A DNA stretch of 64,000 bases from Lactobacillus sp. ESL0700. GTDB taxonomy: Bacteria; Bacillota; Bacilli; Lactobacillales; Lactobacillaceae. Below the pieces are notes generated by a model. That model saw only the letters and a program-made list of their open reading frames with translations, was not told the origin of the DNA and searched no databases. Below are positions 18,941-28,716 of the stretch, piece by piece (within the stretch, counting starts at the first letter, position 1; every line of letters begins with the position of its first letter). The stretch is taken from assembly GCF_029392095.1 (NCBI RefSeq), contig NZ_CP113930.1, positions 682,001 to 746,000 on the forward strand, written 5' to 3'. Position numbers and translations under genes: made by a program.

Positions 18941-19472
18941 ATATCTGATAAACCAAATTTTTAATCGCGTCATCGCCAAACTCTTTGTTTTGGGCAATTA
19001 AAATCCCAGCACATGCCTCGCTGTCGCTGAGGGCATTATGGTGGTGCCACAACTCGACATTTAAAGCTTTTGAGACCGTGTCTAGCTTGTGATCATGCAA
19101 GTCTGGCTCGAATAACTTACTGGTTTGCAAGGTATCGATCACAAAATAGTGCGGCTCCTGAATATCATAGCGAGCCAGGCTTTGGCGCATCACATTGGTA
19201 TCAAAGCGCGCATTGTGAGCAGTAACTAACATTCCCGGTTGGAATAAGTCCTTAATCTGCGGCCATACTTCTGCCATTGTTGGTGCGTCTTGCACGTCAG
19301 CTGCTGTAATGTCATGTATCTGAATGTTGCGACCATCAAATGGCATCTGCGGATTAATCACGGTGTAGAAGCGGTCGACAATTTGATTGTCGCGAACCAT
19401 TACCAGAGCTAGTGAACAGGCACTTTCTGGATGATGATTAGCGGTTTCGAAATCCATTGCAATAAAGTTCAT
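18939..19472 (-). CDS. DnaQ-like DEDDh 3'-5' exonuclease
   Basis: A 177-residue exonuclease of the DNA polymerase III epsilon type. Catalytic residues are visible as DFE (residues 7-9), NARFD near 90, and HNALSDSEA near 140-148. No polymerase or helicase domain is fused, so it is a standalone exonuclease of unknown partner. AAGGAG lies six bases before the ATG. Single-gene unit, convergent with the B4 gene and divergent from murB. Confidence 0.88.
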   Translation of the reverse strand: MNFIAMDFETANHHPESACSLALVMVRDNQIVDRFYTVINPQMPFDGRNIQIHDITAADVQDAPTMAEVWPQIKDLFQPGMLVTAHNARFDTNVMRQSLARYDIQEPHYFVIDTLQTSKLFEPDLHDHKLDTVSKALNVELWHHHNALSDSEACAGILIAQNKEFGDDAIKNLVYQI

Positions 19473-19570
19473 TTTTTCTCCTTAAAAACTTAATTTTAGT
19501 ATAACATAGGATGAAGCAAGCAGATTAATGCGGTAGAATATAACAAGACAGATTGAAGGGATGTTTGGCT

Positions 19571-20470
19571 TTGGAATTATTAGATTTAAAAAAGCACGGA
19601 ATTGACATTAAAGAGCAAGTTCCACTCAGTAAATATACATTTACCAAGACGGGTGGTCCCGCGCAATACCTTGCTTTTCCCAAAAATGAAACAGAATTAA
19701 CGCAGCTAGTATCGGCTGCACGGCAAGCTCAACTTCCCCTGACCGTGATTGGCAATGCATCAAACCTGATTATTCGTGATGGTGGCATTAGCGGATTAGT
19801 GCTTATTTTAACAGAAATGAACGAGATTAAGGTGGCAGCTGAGCAGGTGACGGCACAAGCCGGCGCTCGGATTGTTGATACCGCGTTTACTGCTGCTCAT
19901 GCTGGCTTAAGCGGGTTAGAGTTTGCGGCTGGCATCCCCGGTAGTGTTGGTGGTGCTGTCTTCATGAATGCCGGTGCTTATGGTGGCGAAACTTGTGAAG
20001 CCGTGCAGTCAGTTCGGGTTTTAACGCAAACTGGTGAAGTAAAAACTTACACTAATGAAGAAATGGCCTTCTCTTACCGGAATTCACTGGTTCAGGAGAC
20101 TGGCGACATTGTTATTGCGGCCACTTTTGCATTGACGAAAGCGCCAAAAGCGCCGATCTTAGCTAACATGCATTATCTAAATGCACTAAGACGCTATAAG
20201 CAACCGCTGGAATATCCCTCTTGTGGTAGTGTCTTTAAGCGGCCGACGGGCCATTATGTTGGGCCGATGATTATTCAGGCTGGCTTGCAGGGGCGGCAAA
20301 TTGGCGGTGCGCAAGATTCGACCAAGCATGCTGGCTTTATCGTTAATAAAGGTGGTGCAACAGCAACGGATTATTTGGACTTGATCCATTTAATCCAGAA
20401 GGTTATTAAAGAAAAATTCGCCATTGATTTACAAACTGAGGTTAGAATTATTGGTCAGGCAACTGATTAA
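19571..20470 (+). CDS. murB: UDP-N-acetylenolpyruvoylglucosamine reductase
   Basis: Makes UDP-MurNAc for peptidoglycan with NADPH and FAD. The FAD-binding stretch VIGNASNLIIRDGGI is near residues 60-74, and AGIPGSVGGAVFMNAGAYGG near 120-140. The catalytic Ser lies in the YPSCGSVFKRP block, and EVRIIG is near the end. The type IIb architecture and about 299 residues are normal. I chose TTG 19571 because AAGGGA (19556-19561) lies nine bases upstream; earlier TTG codons are too close or lack a site. Next to the cdaA operon. Confidence 0.95.
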   Translation: MELLDLKKHGIDIKEQVPLSKYTFTKTGGPAQYLAFPKNETELTQLVSAARQAQLPLTVIGNASNLIIRDGGISGLVLILTEMNEIKVAAEQVTAQAGARIVDTAFTAAHAGLSGLEFAAGIPGSVGGAVFMNAGAYGGETCEAVQSVRVLTQTGEVKTYTNEEMAFSYRNSLVQETGDIVIAATFALTKAPKAPILANMHYLNALRRYKQPLEYPSCGSVFKRPTGHYVGPMIIQAGLQGRQIGGAQDSTKHAGFIVNKGGATATDYLDLIHLIQKVIKEKFAIDLQTEVRIIGQATD

Positions 20471-20496
20471 GAACATCCTATCAGAAAGGAGTATTT

Positions 20497-21342
20497 ATGC
20501 ATTTTAATCTGGCAAATATCTTTACGTGGAGTAACTTTTCGCTAGTGCTCGATGTTTTGATTATTTGGTTTTTGGTTTATCACCTGATTATTTTAATTAG
20601 AGGGACCAAGGCTGTGCAACTAGCCAAAGGAATTGTGCTGATTTTTATTGTGCGTATCATTGCCGGCATTTTGCAGCTGCACACGACAACGTGGCTAATT
20701 GATCAGATTGTGTCGTGGTCGGTGGTTGGGATCATCGTGATTTTCCAACCAGAAATCCGGCGTGGACTTGAGCACTTAGGGCGGCTGCCAATCTTTGGCG
20801 GTCGTGAAGAAAGTGCGCGCGATGAGTCAATTAAGTTCATCAAGGAACTGGACAAAGCGATTCAGTACATGTCCAAACGGCGGATTGGTGCCTTAATTAC
20901 TATCCAACAAGAAACCGGACTTGAGGATTATATTGAAACTGGGATTAAACTGAACGCCGACGTTACCGGTGAATTATTAATTAACATTTTTATTCCTAAC
21001 ACGCCGCTGCATGATGGGGCGGTAATTATTAATCAGGACCACCAAATTGCCGTGGCCGCCGCATACTTGCCGCTGTCGGACAGCACGATGATTCCGAAGC
21101 GCCTGGGAACTAGGCACCGTGCGGCTGTTGGTATTTCTGAAGTGACGGATGCAATTACCATTGTAGTATCAGAAGAGACCGGCGGTGTCACGATCACGCG
21201 TAACGGGCGTTTCTTACTCGATATGAGTCGTGACGAATACTTGAAATATCTCAAGGCAGAGCTTGTTCCTAAAAAAGAAAAGAATACCAAGTGGTACCAA
21301 AAAATATTGGGTAAAATTTGGAAGTGGGGTGCTGACCGATGA
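20497..21342 (+). CDS. cdaA: Diadenylate cyclase CdaA
   Basis: Makes c-di-AMP, which controls potassium and osmolyte transport and cell wall balance. Three N-terminal membrane segments (about residues 12-85) precede the DAC domain with its motifs DGAVII near residue 170 and RHRAAVG near 205. The length of 281 residues is normal. AAAGGAG precedes the ATG. It overlaps cdaR by four bases, forming the classic cdaA-cdaR-glmM operon. Confidence 0.97.
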   Translation: MHFNLANIFTWSNFSLVLDVLIIWFLVYHLIILIRGTKAVQLAKGIVLIFIVRIIAGILQLHTTTWLIDQIVSWSVVGIIVIFQPEIRRGLEHLGRLPIFGGREESARDESIKFIKELDKAIQYMSKRRIGALITIQQETGLEDYIETGIKLNADVTGELLINIFIPNTPLHDGAVIINQDHQIAVAAAYLPLSDSTMIPKRLGTRHRAAVGISEVTDAITIVVSEETGGVTITRNGRFLLDMSRDEYLKYLKAELVPKKEKNTKWYQKILGKIWKWGADR

Positions 21343-22298
21343 AAGATTTTTGGCATAAGTCATGGGTTACCCGAGTAGTCTCACTGCTAATTGCAGTCTT
21401 GCTAGTCATTTATATTAACTACACCCAAGAGGGTTTCATGACTCAAGGACAATCAGATCGGACTAAGCAAACAGCCACTCAGACCCAAACAGTTAAGGTG
21501 CCTTTGCAGGTTTCAGTCGATACTGACAATTACTATGTTGTGGGTTATCCGGCTAAAGTTAGTGTTACTTTGGAAGGATCTAATGCCTTAGTTACCTCAA
21601 CGATTAACACGCAAAACTTCCGGGCCTACATTGATTTAACGAATAAAAGTATTGGTGAGCATGATGTTCACGTTCACCTCAGCGGGCTAAGCAATCAGTT
21701 AGCATATACAATCAGTCCTAAAATTGTCCATGTGAATATTCAACGACGAAAATCAACGACAATGCCTGTTCAAATAGAGTATAATAAAGCTGCTGTGGCC
21801 CGTGGTTATAAGTTGGGTAAGGCAAGTGTTGACCCGCAACAGGTTGAAGTGACGGGTGCGCGCGGTGAGGTTGACCAGATTGACCAAATCGTTGCCAAAG
21901 CTGTTTTGCCTAATGACATTACCCATACGTTTGAGCGGCAAGTCAATTTGATTGCCGAAGACCGTAAGGGACGCCAGCTCAACGTGATTATTGAGCCAGC
22001 AACGGCCAAGGTGGTAGTACCGATTTCAATTGCTAAAAAAGAAGTCAAGTTGGAATTGATACCTAAGCATGAAAATACTAGCAAGGTTTACTCGCTAACA
22101 GCTAAAAATGATTACGTGACAATTTACGGTAGTCAATCAGCACTTGATAAGATTAAAACTTTAGCAGTTCCGGTTGACTTGAGCGAAGTTAATGCGTCGA
22201 CTACCAAGATGGTACCGTTAAAGTTGCCACATGATGTGATTAAGGCAAGTATGCCGCAAGTAAGTGTGCAGATTAAAGTCGCAAATGTAAATAATTGA
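21339..22298 (+). CDS. cdaR: CdaA regulator, YbbR-domain protein
   Basis: A membrane-anchored outside protein that modulates CdaA. A single N-terminal membrane segment (about residues 12-28) is followed by YbbR-type repeats, recognisable from [22 protein letters not shown] and [13 protein letters not shown]. The length of 319 residues gives about three repeats. The start overlaps the cdaA stop (ATGA). The downstream gene is glmM after 25 bases. Confidence 0.93.
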   Translation: MKDFWHKSWVTRVVSLLIAVLLVIYINYTQEGFMTQGQSDRTKQTATQTQTVKVPLQVSVDTDNYYVVGYPAKVSVTLEGSNALVTSTINTQNFRAYIDLTNKSIGEHDVHVHLSGLSNQLAYTISPKIVHVNIQRRKSTTMPVQIEYNKAAVARGYKLGKASVDPQQVEVTGARGEVDQIDQIVAKAVLPNDITHTFERQVNLIAEDRKGRQLNVIIEPATAKVVVPISIAKKEVKLELIPKHENTSKVYSLTAKNDYVTIYGSQSALDKIKTLAVPVDLSEVNASTTKMVPLKLPHDVIKASMPQVSVQIKVANVNN

Positions 22299-22323
22299 AG
22301 TTAGAAAAGAAAGGTTGTTTTTA

Positions 22324-23676
22324 ATGTTAAAGTATTTTGGCACTGATGGTGTGCGCGGAATCGCAAATCAAGATTTATCTCCAGAATTAGCATTTAAGTT
22401 GGGTCGTGATGGCGGCTATGTTTTGACTAAAAATAAAACCAAAGAAGAACAAGCCAAGGTTCTAGTGTCACGCGATACGCGGATGTCAGGACAAATGCTT
22501 GAATATGCTTTGATTTCAGGTTTGTTATCAGTTGGAATTGAGGTCTTGGAAGTTGGCGTGATTACCACTCCAGGATTGTCCTACTTGGTACGCGCACAAG
22601 GTGCCGATGCCGGCGTGCAGATTTCCGCATCACACAACCCAGTTCAAGATAACGGCATCAAGTTCTTCGGTAGCGATGGCTTGAAGTTGTCTGACGAAAT
22701 GGAAGGCGAAATTGAAAAATTAATCGATGCTAAGGAAGACACTTTGCCACGGCCATCAGCTGCAGGTTTAGGAACTGTTACTGACTTCCACGAAGGTAGC
22801 TCCAAGTACCTCCAATTTATCGAAAATACAATTCCTGAAGACCTTGATGGCATTAAGGTTGTGATTGACGGTGCTAACGGTGCTGCCAGCAGCCTAATTT
22901 CCCGGTTATTTGCTGATTGCGGCGTTGACTTCACCACGATTGCCACTCATCCAAACGGGATGAACATTAATGATCATGTTGGTGCTACTCATACTGAGAA
23001 GTTGCAAGAAGAAGTTGTTAAGCAGGGTGCCCAATTGGGCTTGGCCTTTGATGGTGATGCTGACCGCTGTATTGCTGTTGATGAAAACGGCAACGAGGTC
23101 GACGGCGACCACATTATGTACGTTTTGGGTACTTATATGGCTGAAGGTGGCCGCCTCAAGAACGACACAATCGTAACTACTGTGATGAGTAACCTTGGTT
23201 TCACTAAGGCACTTGAGAGAAAGGGCATTAAGAATGTCCGCACACAAGTTGGTGACCGGTATGTTTCTGAAGAAATGCGCGCTAACGGCTATAACCTCGG
23301 TGGTGAACAATCAGGTCACGTAATCATGAGTGACTATCACAACACTGGTGACGGGATGTTGACCGGTTTGCACTTGATGCTGGTGATGAAGAAGACGGGT
23401 AAGTCATTAACGGAACTTTTGGCTGACTTTAAGGAATACCCACAATGCCTCGTTAATGTTCCTGTTGCCGACAAGAAGAGCTGGCGTGAACACCAACCAA
23501 TCCTTGATGTAATTAAGGAAGTTGAAGCTGATATGGGCGATGAAGGTCGCGTTCTTGTTCGCCCATCAGGCACACAATCATTGTTGCGGGTGATGGCTGA
23601 AGGCCCAACTCAAGAAGAAACCGACGCTTACGTTAAACGCATTACCGATGTTGTTGAACGAGAAATGGGCATCTAA
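22324..23676 (+). CDS. glmM: Phosphoglucosamine mutase
   Basis: Converts glucosamine 6-phosphate to glucosamine 1-phosphate for UDP-GlcNAc. The phosphoserine loop ISASHNP is near residue 100, the metal loop DGDADR near 240, the sugar loop GGEQSGH near 325, and the phosphate loop RPSGTQS near 417. The last differs from the common RPSGTEP, a variation seen in lactobacilli. Start at 22324; the ATG at 22315 is too close to the AAAGG site. Length 450, normal. Confidence 0.96.
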   Translation: MLKYFGTDGVRGIANQDLSPELAFKLGRDGGYVLTKNKTKEEQAKVLVSRDTRMSGQMLEYALISGLLSVGIEVLEVGVITTPGLSYLVRAQGADAGVQISASHNPVQDNGIKFFGSDGLKLSDEMEGEIEKLIDAKEDTLPRPSAAGLGTVTDFHEGSSKYLQFIENTIPEDLDGIKVVIDGANGAASSLISRLFADCGVDFTTIATHPNGMNINDHVGATHTEKLQEEVVKQGAQLGLAFDGDADRCIAVDENGNEVDGDHIMYVLGTYMAEGGRLKNDTIVTTVMSNLGFTKALERKGIKNVRTQVGDRYVSEEMRANGYNLGGEQSGHVIMSDYHNTGDGMLTGLHLMLVMKKTGKSLTELLADFKEYPQCLVNVPVADKKSWREHQPILDVIKEVEADMGDEGRVLVRPSGTQSLLRVMAEGPTQEETDAYVKRITDVVEREMGI

Positions 23677-23692
23677 AATATAGTACTAAATC

Positions 23693-23746
23693 AAAGTGCT
23701 TCGTAATTGTTAGACATTGAACTAGCGATTATGGAGCACTTTTTTT
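23693..23746 (+). terminator. Terminator of the cdaA-cdaR-glmM operon
   Basis: AAAGTGCT (23693-23700) pairs with AGCACTTT, with further imperfect pairing inside the loop, followed by a run of T. Confidence 0.75.
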
Positions 23747-23777
23747 CATACCAAAATTTAACCTTGAAACAAATTAA

Positions 23778-23814
23778 AATCCACGATGCCAGTAAAATAC
23801 CGTGATCGTGGATT
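23778..23814 (-). terminator. Terminator of the guanine deaminase gene
   Basis: AATCCACGAT (23778-23787) pairs with ATCGTGGATT (23805-23814). Read on the minus strand, a T-rich run follows, as expected for the gene ending at 23844. Confidence 0.65.
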
Positions 23815-23843
23815 AATAATAAGATAAATTTGCTTGAATTAAC

Positions 23844-25220
23844 TTAGCTTTGGTCGCTAGTTGTCGTTTGCGGCCCCTTGGCGATAATTCCTTGAGTTAA
23901 AACCGCGTCAATTTCATGGGCCGAGGTTTGGTACATTAATTTTTCAAAAATAGTATCTGAACTCTCATCAAGAAAAGTAGGGTAAGCCGAATGAACAATT
24001 TGCAAGTCAGCCAGATAACCCGGCTTGATTTGTCCAGTTTTTAATTGCAAGCTCTGAGCACCACCAACAGTTGCCATGTAAAATGCGTTGCGAGCGGTCA
24101 GCGCTGGGGTTGCCGTTCCTCGCTGCTCGGGACTAAGCTGTCCATTCACACCATGATGTAACACCCTGCCAGCCATGACTGCCTGTTGGATATTTTGATA
24201 AATGCTCGGACTAAAGCCGCCGGAAATGTCAGTTCCCATGCCGATTTTATTACCTTGGGCCAATATCTTTTGTGCTGGTAAGATTGCGTTACCAAAATAA
24301 TTGTTGGAGATCGGGCAGTGAGCAATAGCAACACCTCGTTTTTTAAATAGCGCTAAATCACTTTGAGTTAATAAAGTTCCGTGTGCCATGATTGACTTGT
24401 CAGTTAGTAAGCCAAAATGGTCTAAGACTTCGGCGTCCCTGTGGCCGTAGGTTGTCAAAGCATAGCCGTCTTCCCAATCGCTTTCACTGCAGTGCGATTG
24501 GACAGGTAAATGATAGTGCTGGACTAATTCGCCCAAACCTCGCAGTGTTTCAGGTGTGCAAGAAGGTAAAAATCGCGGTGTGATTACCGGCGTCATCTGA
24601 ATGGATTGGTCTTGGTTGAGCTGCGTCAGTGCTTCGATAAATTGCTCAGTTGCACTGATGGCCGCTGCAGGTGACTCATCGCGATAATAAGTCGGCGTTT
24701 GTTCGGGATTGTCCATAATGACCTTCCCGATAAAGCCCCGCTGGTGAATTTGTTGACATTCGCGCGCTAAAGTTAGGTTACCAATGTTATCAACCGAGCC
24801 AAAATAAACTGCAGTGGTTGTACCATTGGCAATTAGGGTTGTAACCAAATTGCTGTAGACCTCTTGTGCAAACTGGGCATCTTTGAATTTGGCTTCAAGC
24901 GGGAAAGTATAGGTATCTAGCCACTCGCTTAGGGGCAGATCAAGAGCTGCACCAGCATTAGGCCACTGGGGTGCATGGATGTGCAGGTCAATAAAGCCCG
25001 GCAGAATATATTGGTTAGTATCCAGCCGCCACAAAATATGCCGCTTTTCAGCATCAATTAACGTACGATGGTATTCAGGGTCATTTTGCCAAATAATGGC
25101 CTCTAAATAACCTTGTTGATTTATACATAACAGACTATTGGCGTGATACTCCAGTTTATCTGGTGCAGTCGCGGAAAAATAATTACCATTAATCACTTTG
25201 GTAAAGTTCAATTTAATCAC
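23844..25220 (-). CDS. guaD: Guanine deaminase (amidohydrolase family)
   Basis: Converts guanine to xanthine and ammonia. A 458-residue metal-dependent amidohydrolase. The zinc-binding motif PGFIDLHIHAPQWP near residue 74-87 has the QW/QWP ending typical of guanine deaminases. Further motifs are QSHCSES near 243, MAHGTLL near 281 and GTDISGG near 330. It stands alone on the minus strand between glmM and glmS. No purine riboswitch could be recognised upstream. Related deaminases (chlorohydrolase types) are the alternative assignment. Confidence 0.82.
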   Translation of the reverse strand: MIKLNFTKVINGNYFSATAPDKLEYHANSLLCINQQGYLEAIIWQNDPEYHRTLIDAEKRHILWRLDTNQYILPGFIDLHIHAPQWPNAGAALDLPLSEWLDTYTFPLEAKFKDAQFAQEVYSNLVTTLIANGTTTAVYFGSVDNIGNLTLARECQQIHQRGFIGKVIMDNPEQTPTYYRDESPAAAISATEQFIEALTQLNQDQSIQMTPVITPRFLPSCTPETLRGLGELVQHYHLPVQSHCSESDWEDGYALTTYGHRDAEVLDHFGLLTDKSIMAHGTLLTQSDLALFKKRGVAIAHCPISNNYFGNAILPAQKILAQGNKIGMGTDISGGFSPSIYQNIQQAVMAGRVLHHGVNGQLSPEQRGTATPALTARNAFYMATVGGAQSLQLKTGQIKPGYLADLQIVHSAYPTFLDESSDTIFEKLMYQTSAHEIDAVLTQGIIAKGPQTTTSDQS

Positions 25221-25427
25221 CTCGTTGAAATTTATCTTAACATTTTATCAATATATAGTAAACATAGTTCGTAATTTAATCAATAATAATTTTTAAAATA
25301 GTATTGGTTAACTAAATGAACTCTGGCAATTTCATAAGAAATGAATAGTCATCCTGATTTTAGAGAAAAATTTTTCCTTTGCTTCTTTTTTGCTACAGTA
25401 GTCTTTACTTGCCTTCGTCTATACCAA

Positions 25428-25460
25428 TTATATAAATTAGCACTTGACCAATTTATATAA
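25428..25460. promoter_or_regulatory. Inverted repeat overlapping the glmS promoter
   Basis: TTATATAAATT (25428-25438) and AATTTATATAA (25450-25460) are perfect inverted copies with 11 bases between. They bracket the -35 box and cover most of the spacer, so a dimeric regulator bound here would block or bend the promoter. The AT-only arms could also arise by chance. Confidence 0.4.
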
Positions 25461-25472
25461 AAAGACTAATAT
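25444..25472 (+). promoter_or_regulatory. Promoter of glmS
   Basis: TTGACC (25444-25449) and TAATAT (25467-25472) with a 17-base spacer. The leader is about 60 bases, too short for a glmS ribozyme. Confidence 0.65.
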
Positions 25473-25540
25473 TCCTTGCGTAACTTGAATTTAAAATTTA
25501 GTCCATCTTAAATAATTGAACTAGACCAAAGGAGAAAAAT

Positions 25541-27352
25541 ATGTGTGGAATTGTTGGAATTGTTGGTAAATCAGCTAGAGAAATTGTCCTTAGCGGCTTA
25601 ACTAAGCTAGAGTACCGCGGCTATGATTCAGCTGGTATTTATCTTAACGACTTGCAGGGTAATGAATATCTGACAAAAACAGTTGGTCGGATTCAGAACT
25701 TGAAGGATCAAATGACGCCAGATGAGCATGGTCAAGTCGGCATTGGTCATACGCGGTGGGCAACGCATGGTAAACCCACGACGGCTAACGCTCACCCGCA
25801 ATTTGACGAGACCAATCGTTTCTATCTTGTCCATAATGGTGTTATCGAAAACTATCAGGAACTTAAAGACCGCTACTTGCAAGGAGTGGAACTAAAGTCT
25901 GATACGGACACCGAGGTTGTAGTCCAATTAATTAGCAAACTTGCCCGCGAGCAGCAATTAGATGCCTTTACTGCTTTGAAGGAAGCACTCAAACTGATCA
26001 AGGGTTCTTACGCGATTTTACTCATTGACAACACCAATCCCAGTCATATTTATGTTGCTAAGAACAAGTCGCCACTGATGCTGGGACTGGGTGATGGCTT
26101 TAACGTGATTGCTTCGGATGCCCTGTCAGTGCTGGATCAGACCAAGACTTTTGTCGATCTGCATGACGGCGAGGTTGCCGATATTACCAAAGATGCATAT
26201 AATCTGGAAACTATCGCTGGGGAAAAGGTAACGCGGACGCCGCACCACTTGAATATTGATCCTAATGCCGCATCTAAAGGCACCTACGAGTTCTATATGC
26301 TAAAGGAAATCTCCGAGCAGCCGAGTGTGTTGCGTCATTTAGTACAGTATTATCTTGATGAAAATGGCGAGCCTAAGGTTGATTCAAAAATTGTTGACGC
26401 TTTAGCTCAAGCCGACAAGTTTTATATTTTTGCGGCGGGGACAAGTTATCATGCCGGACTAGTTGGTAAGGCATTACTTGAAAAATATACGGGGATTCCA
26501 ACCGAAGTTGGCTTTGCTTCTGAAGCCGGCTACCACTTCCCAATGATGCCTAAACTTCCCTTCCTTATTTTCTTATCGCAATCTGGCGAAACTGCTGACT
26601 CACGCGTAGTTCTGCAGGCGGCAATCAAGCGGCACTTACCAAGCTTGACGCTGACAAACGTTCCGGGCTCAACGTTAGCTCGGGAAGCCACGTATGCCAT
26701 GTCGCTAGAGGCTGGTCCCGAAATTGCCGTTGCTTCCACCAAGGCTTACATCGCGCAAGTTGCCACTCAAGCAATTCTTGCGAAGGCAATCGGGGAAAAG
26801 CGCCAACTTTCTGCTGCTCGCAATTTGAACTTAACTCATGATTTGGGTCTTGCTGCCGAAGGCATTGAGCAAGTTTTAACCGACCAAAAGCATATCAAGC
26901 AGCTGACGGATAAGTACATCGTGCCATCACGCAACGCCTTTTACATTGGGCGCGGCATTGATTATCCGGTTGCTCTTGAGGCCGCTTTGAAATTGAAGGA
27001 AGTGTCTTACATTCAGACAGAAGGCTTCGCGGCTGCGGAACTAAAGCACGGGACGATTTCCTTAATTGAAAAAGGTACGCCAGTGATTGCCTTGATTAAT
27101 GATCCGGTAACTGCCGACTTAATGCGCGGCAACATCCAAGAGGTAATTGCCAGAGGTGCCAGCGTGATTACGGTGGCCACCAAGGAATTGTCGAAGCCGG
27201 GCGATGACATTGTCTTACCTAAACTAAATTATTATTTATCGCCATTGATTACGGTGGTAGTTGCGCAACTGATTGCCTATTATGCCTCTAAGGATAAGGG
27301 GTTAGACGTTGATAAGCCTCGCAATCTTGCTAAGAGTGTTACAGTAGAATAA
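25541..27352 (+). CDS. glmS: Glutamine-fructose-6-phosphate aminotransferase (isomerising)
   Basis: Makes glucosamine 6-phosphate, the first step to UDP-GlcNAc. The N-terminal glutaminase begins MCGIVGIVG with the catalytic Cys2. GHTRWATHG is near residue 71. Two SIS domains follow, with the isomerase motif SQSGETADS near 347, and the C-terminus ends PRNLAKSVTVE, as is standard. 603 residues, normal. AAAGGAG precedes the ATG. GlmS and GlmM in this window supply GlcNAc-type sugars for both wall and, possibly, GtfA. Confidence 0.97.
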   Translation: MCGIVGIVGKSAREIVLSGLTKLEYRGYDSAGIYLNDLQGNEYLTKTVGRIQNLKDQMTPDEHGQVGIGHTRWATHGKPTTANAHPQFDETNRFYLVHNGVIENYQELKDRYLQGVELKSDTDTEVVVQLISKLAREQQLDAFTALKEALKLIKGSYAILLIDNTNPSHIYVAKNKSPLMLGLGDGFNVIASDALSVLDQTKTFVDLHDGEVADITKDAYNLETIAGEKVTRTPHHLNIDPNAASKGTYEFYMLKEISEQPSVLRHLVQYYLDENGEPKVDSKIVDALAQADKFYIFAAGTSYHAGLVGKALLEKYTGIPTEVGFASEAGYHFPMMPKLPFLIFLSQSGETADSRVVLQAAIKRHLPSLTLTNVPGSTLAREATYAMSLEAGPEIAVASTKAYIAQVATQAILAKAIGEKRQLSAARNLNLTHDLGLAAEGIEQVLTDQKHIKQLTDKYIVPSRNAFYIGRGIDYPVALEAALKLKEVSYIQTEGFAAAELKHGTISLIEKGTPVIALINDPVTADLMRGNIQEVIARGASVITVATKELSKPGDDIVLPKLNYYLSPLITVVVAQLIAYYASKDKGLDVDKPRNLAKSVTVE

Positions 27353-27358
27353 TTGTCG

Positions 27359-27386
27359 AAAAGGTCGTAAGTAATTACGACTTTTT
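27359..27386 (+). terminator. Terminator after glmS
   Basis: AAAAGGTCGTAA (27359-27370) pairs with TTACGACTTTTT (27375-27386) around a four-base loop. Confidence 0.85.
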
Positions 27387-27425
27387 GTATAATAAAGGGG
27401 ATGATTAAATTGTGGGAGGTAAATT

Positions 27426-28241
27426 ATGGCGATTAAATTAGTGGCAGTTGACCTTGATGGCACACTGCTGACAACAGGCAAGCAGATTATGCCGGAAACG
27501 GAAAGAGTCCTCAAGCAGATAAGCAGCCAAGGAATCAAGGTAGTGCTGGCAACAGGACGACCGTTGTCCGGGGTAATGCCGTACAATCAGCAACTCGGCT
27601 TGTCTGGCAGCGACCAATATAATATTGTGTTTAATGGTGCAGTTATTCAAAACTTGGCGGGTAAAGTAATGATGGACATGAAGATGGACTATCGTGACTT
27701 TACTAATATGTTGCGGCTGCAGCGTTTGGCACATACCAACTTACACTTTGAAACTCCAGAATGTTTCTGGACTTGTGATCGCGACCTCGCACAACACTTA
27801 ACAATGAACGTGTCGATCAATCTAACTACGCTTAAGGTCCGTAAGGCTGAAGAAATTCCGCAAGATTTCACCTTTAATAAGGTCGGTTTTAGTAAAACCG
27901 AAAGTGATGCGGAAGTTGACAAATTATGGAACAATATTCCCGACTGGGTCTTTGCCAAGTACGATGTTGTTCGCAGCTTTTCGAGCATGATTGAGCTTAA
28001 TGTGGTCGGTGCTTCTAAGGGGAATGCGTTAATGGAACTAGCTGACCGACTTAAGATTGACCAGCAGCAAGTAATGGTCTTTGGCGATCAGGGTAACGAC
28101 ATCTCAATGTTTAGTAATCCTTATTTCCGCAAGGTAGCAATGGGGAATGCTACTGAGCAAATCAAGGATGCCGCCGATTACGTTACTGCTGATAACGACC
28201 ATGACGGAATTGCTAAAGCACTTAAGAAACTCGTGCTGTAA
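27426..28241 (+). CDS. HAD-superfamily Cof-type (YidA-like) sugar phosphatase
   Basis: A 271-residue cytoplasmic phosphatase. Motif I DLDGTLL is near residues 9-15, motif II VLATGRP near 39, and motif IV FGDQGNDISM near 218-227. Size and C2B cap match YidA/Cof enzymes acting on sugar phosphates. GGGAGGT precedes the ATG. It lies 20 bases upstream of the BlaI/CopY-type regulator but has no evident functional link. Confidence 0.87.
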   Translation: MAIKLVAVDLDGTLLTTGKQIMPETERVLKQISSQGIKVVLATGRPLSGVMPYNQQLGLSGSDQYNIVFNGAVIQNLAGKVMMDMKMDYRDFTNMLRLQRLAHTNLHFETPECFWTCDRDLAQHLTMNVSINLTTLKVRKAEEIPQDFTFNKVGFSKTESDAEVDKLWNNIPDWVFAKYDVVRSFSSMIELNVVGASKGNALMELADRLKIDQQQVMVFGDQGNDISMFSNPYFRKVAMGNATEQIKDAADYVTADNDHDGIAKALKKLVL

Positions 28242-28261
28242 TAGAATAATGAGTTATCAAG

Positions 28262-28699
28262 ATGACAGAACAAATTAAAGAACATAATATTTCTGAGGCT
28301 GAATGGGAAGTCATGCGCATCGTGTGGACGCTTGGGTCAAGCCATACCGGCGACGTAATTAAGCAGTTGCAAGCCAAAAAGGATTGGTCCGAGTCGACAA
28401 TCAAGACATTGATGGGTCGCTTAGTAAAAAAAGGCTTGCTAAAGACCCGCAAGGATGGCCGCCGCTTTATGTACAGTGCGACGGTAACCGAAAACCAGAT
28501 GATGGTGCAGGTAACAACCGAAATGATGAGTCACATGTGCGACATGCATAAGGGACAAATGTTAATCGAAATCTTGAAGGGGATGCCTCTGTCCAAGGGC
28601 GATATTGCCACGATTGAGCAGGAATTAACTGAAAAGGCAGCTACAGCACCAGACATGGTCGATTGCAATTGCTTAGCCGAAGGATCCCACGATTGTTAG
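28262..28699 (+). CDS. CopY/BlaI-family transcriptional repressor with cysteine-bearing tail
   Basis: A 145-residue winged-helix repressor (about residues 5-75, ISEAEWEVMRIVWTLG and WSESTIKTLMGRLVKKGLL). The C-terminal part carries CDMH and, at the end, CNC with a final C. This resembles the CxCx4CxC metal-binding tail of CopY but with one cysteine missing from the last pair. CopY is released from DNA by copper. No copA, copZ or clear TACAnnTGTA operator is nearby. Instead a gene for an unknown membrane protein follows at once. The metal could differ, or it may be a BlaI-type regulator. Confidence 0.75.
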   Translation: MTEQIKEHNISEAEWEVMRIVWTLGSSHTGDVIKQLQAKKDWSESTIKTLMGRLVKKGLLKTRKDGRRFMYSATVTENQMMVQVTTEMMSHMCDMHKGQMLIEILKGMPLSKGDIATIEQELTEKAATAPDMVDCNCLAEGSHDC

Positions 28700-28716
28700 A
28701 GAGTGAGAATGATTTA

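Larger units (their letters stand above)
25221..25540. other. Intergenic region between guaD and glmS
   Basis: 320 AT-rich bases between divergent genes. The right part holds the glmS promoter and an inverted repeat (separate entries). In the left 200 bases I see no reading frame, hairpin with T run, or recognisable riboswitch. I looked for a glmS ribozyme core and found none. Confidence 0.6.

Noticed and set aside
25221..25420. Purine riboswitch upstream of the guanine deaminase gene
   Set aside because: I could not find the conserved junction and loop sequences or a fitting terminator.
25473..25540. glmS ribozyme in the leader
   Set aside because: The leader after the promoter is only about 60 bases and lacks the ribozyme core sequence.
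28262..28716. cop box operator (TACAnnTGTA) for the CopY-like regulator
   Set aside because: I searched the upstream and intergenic stretches by eye and saw no match on either strand.
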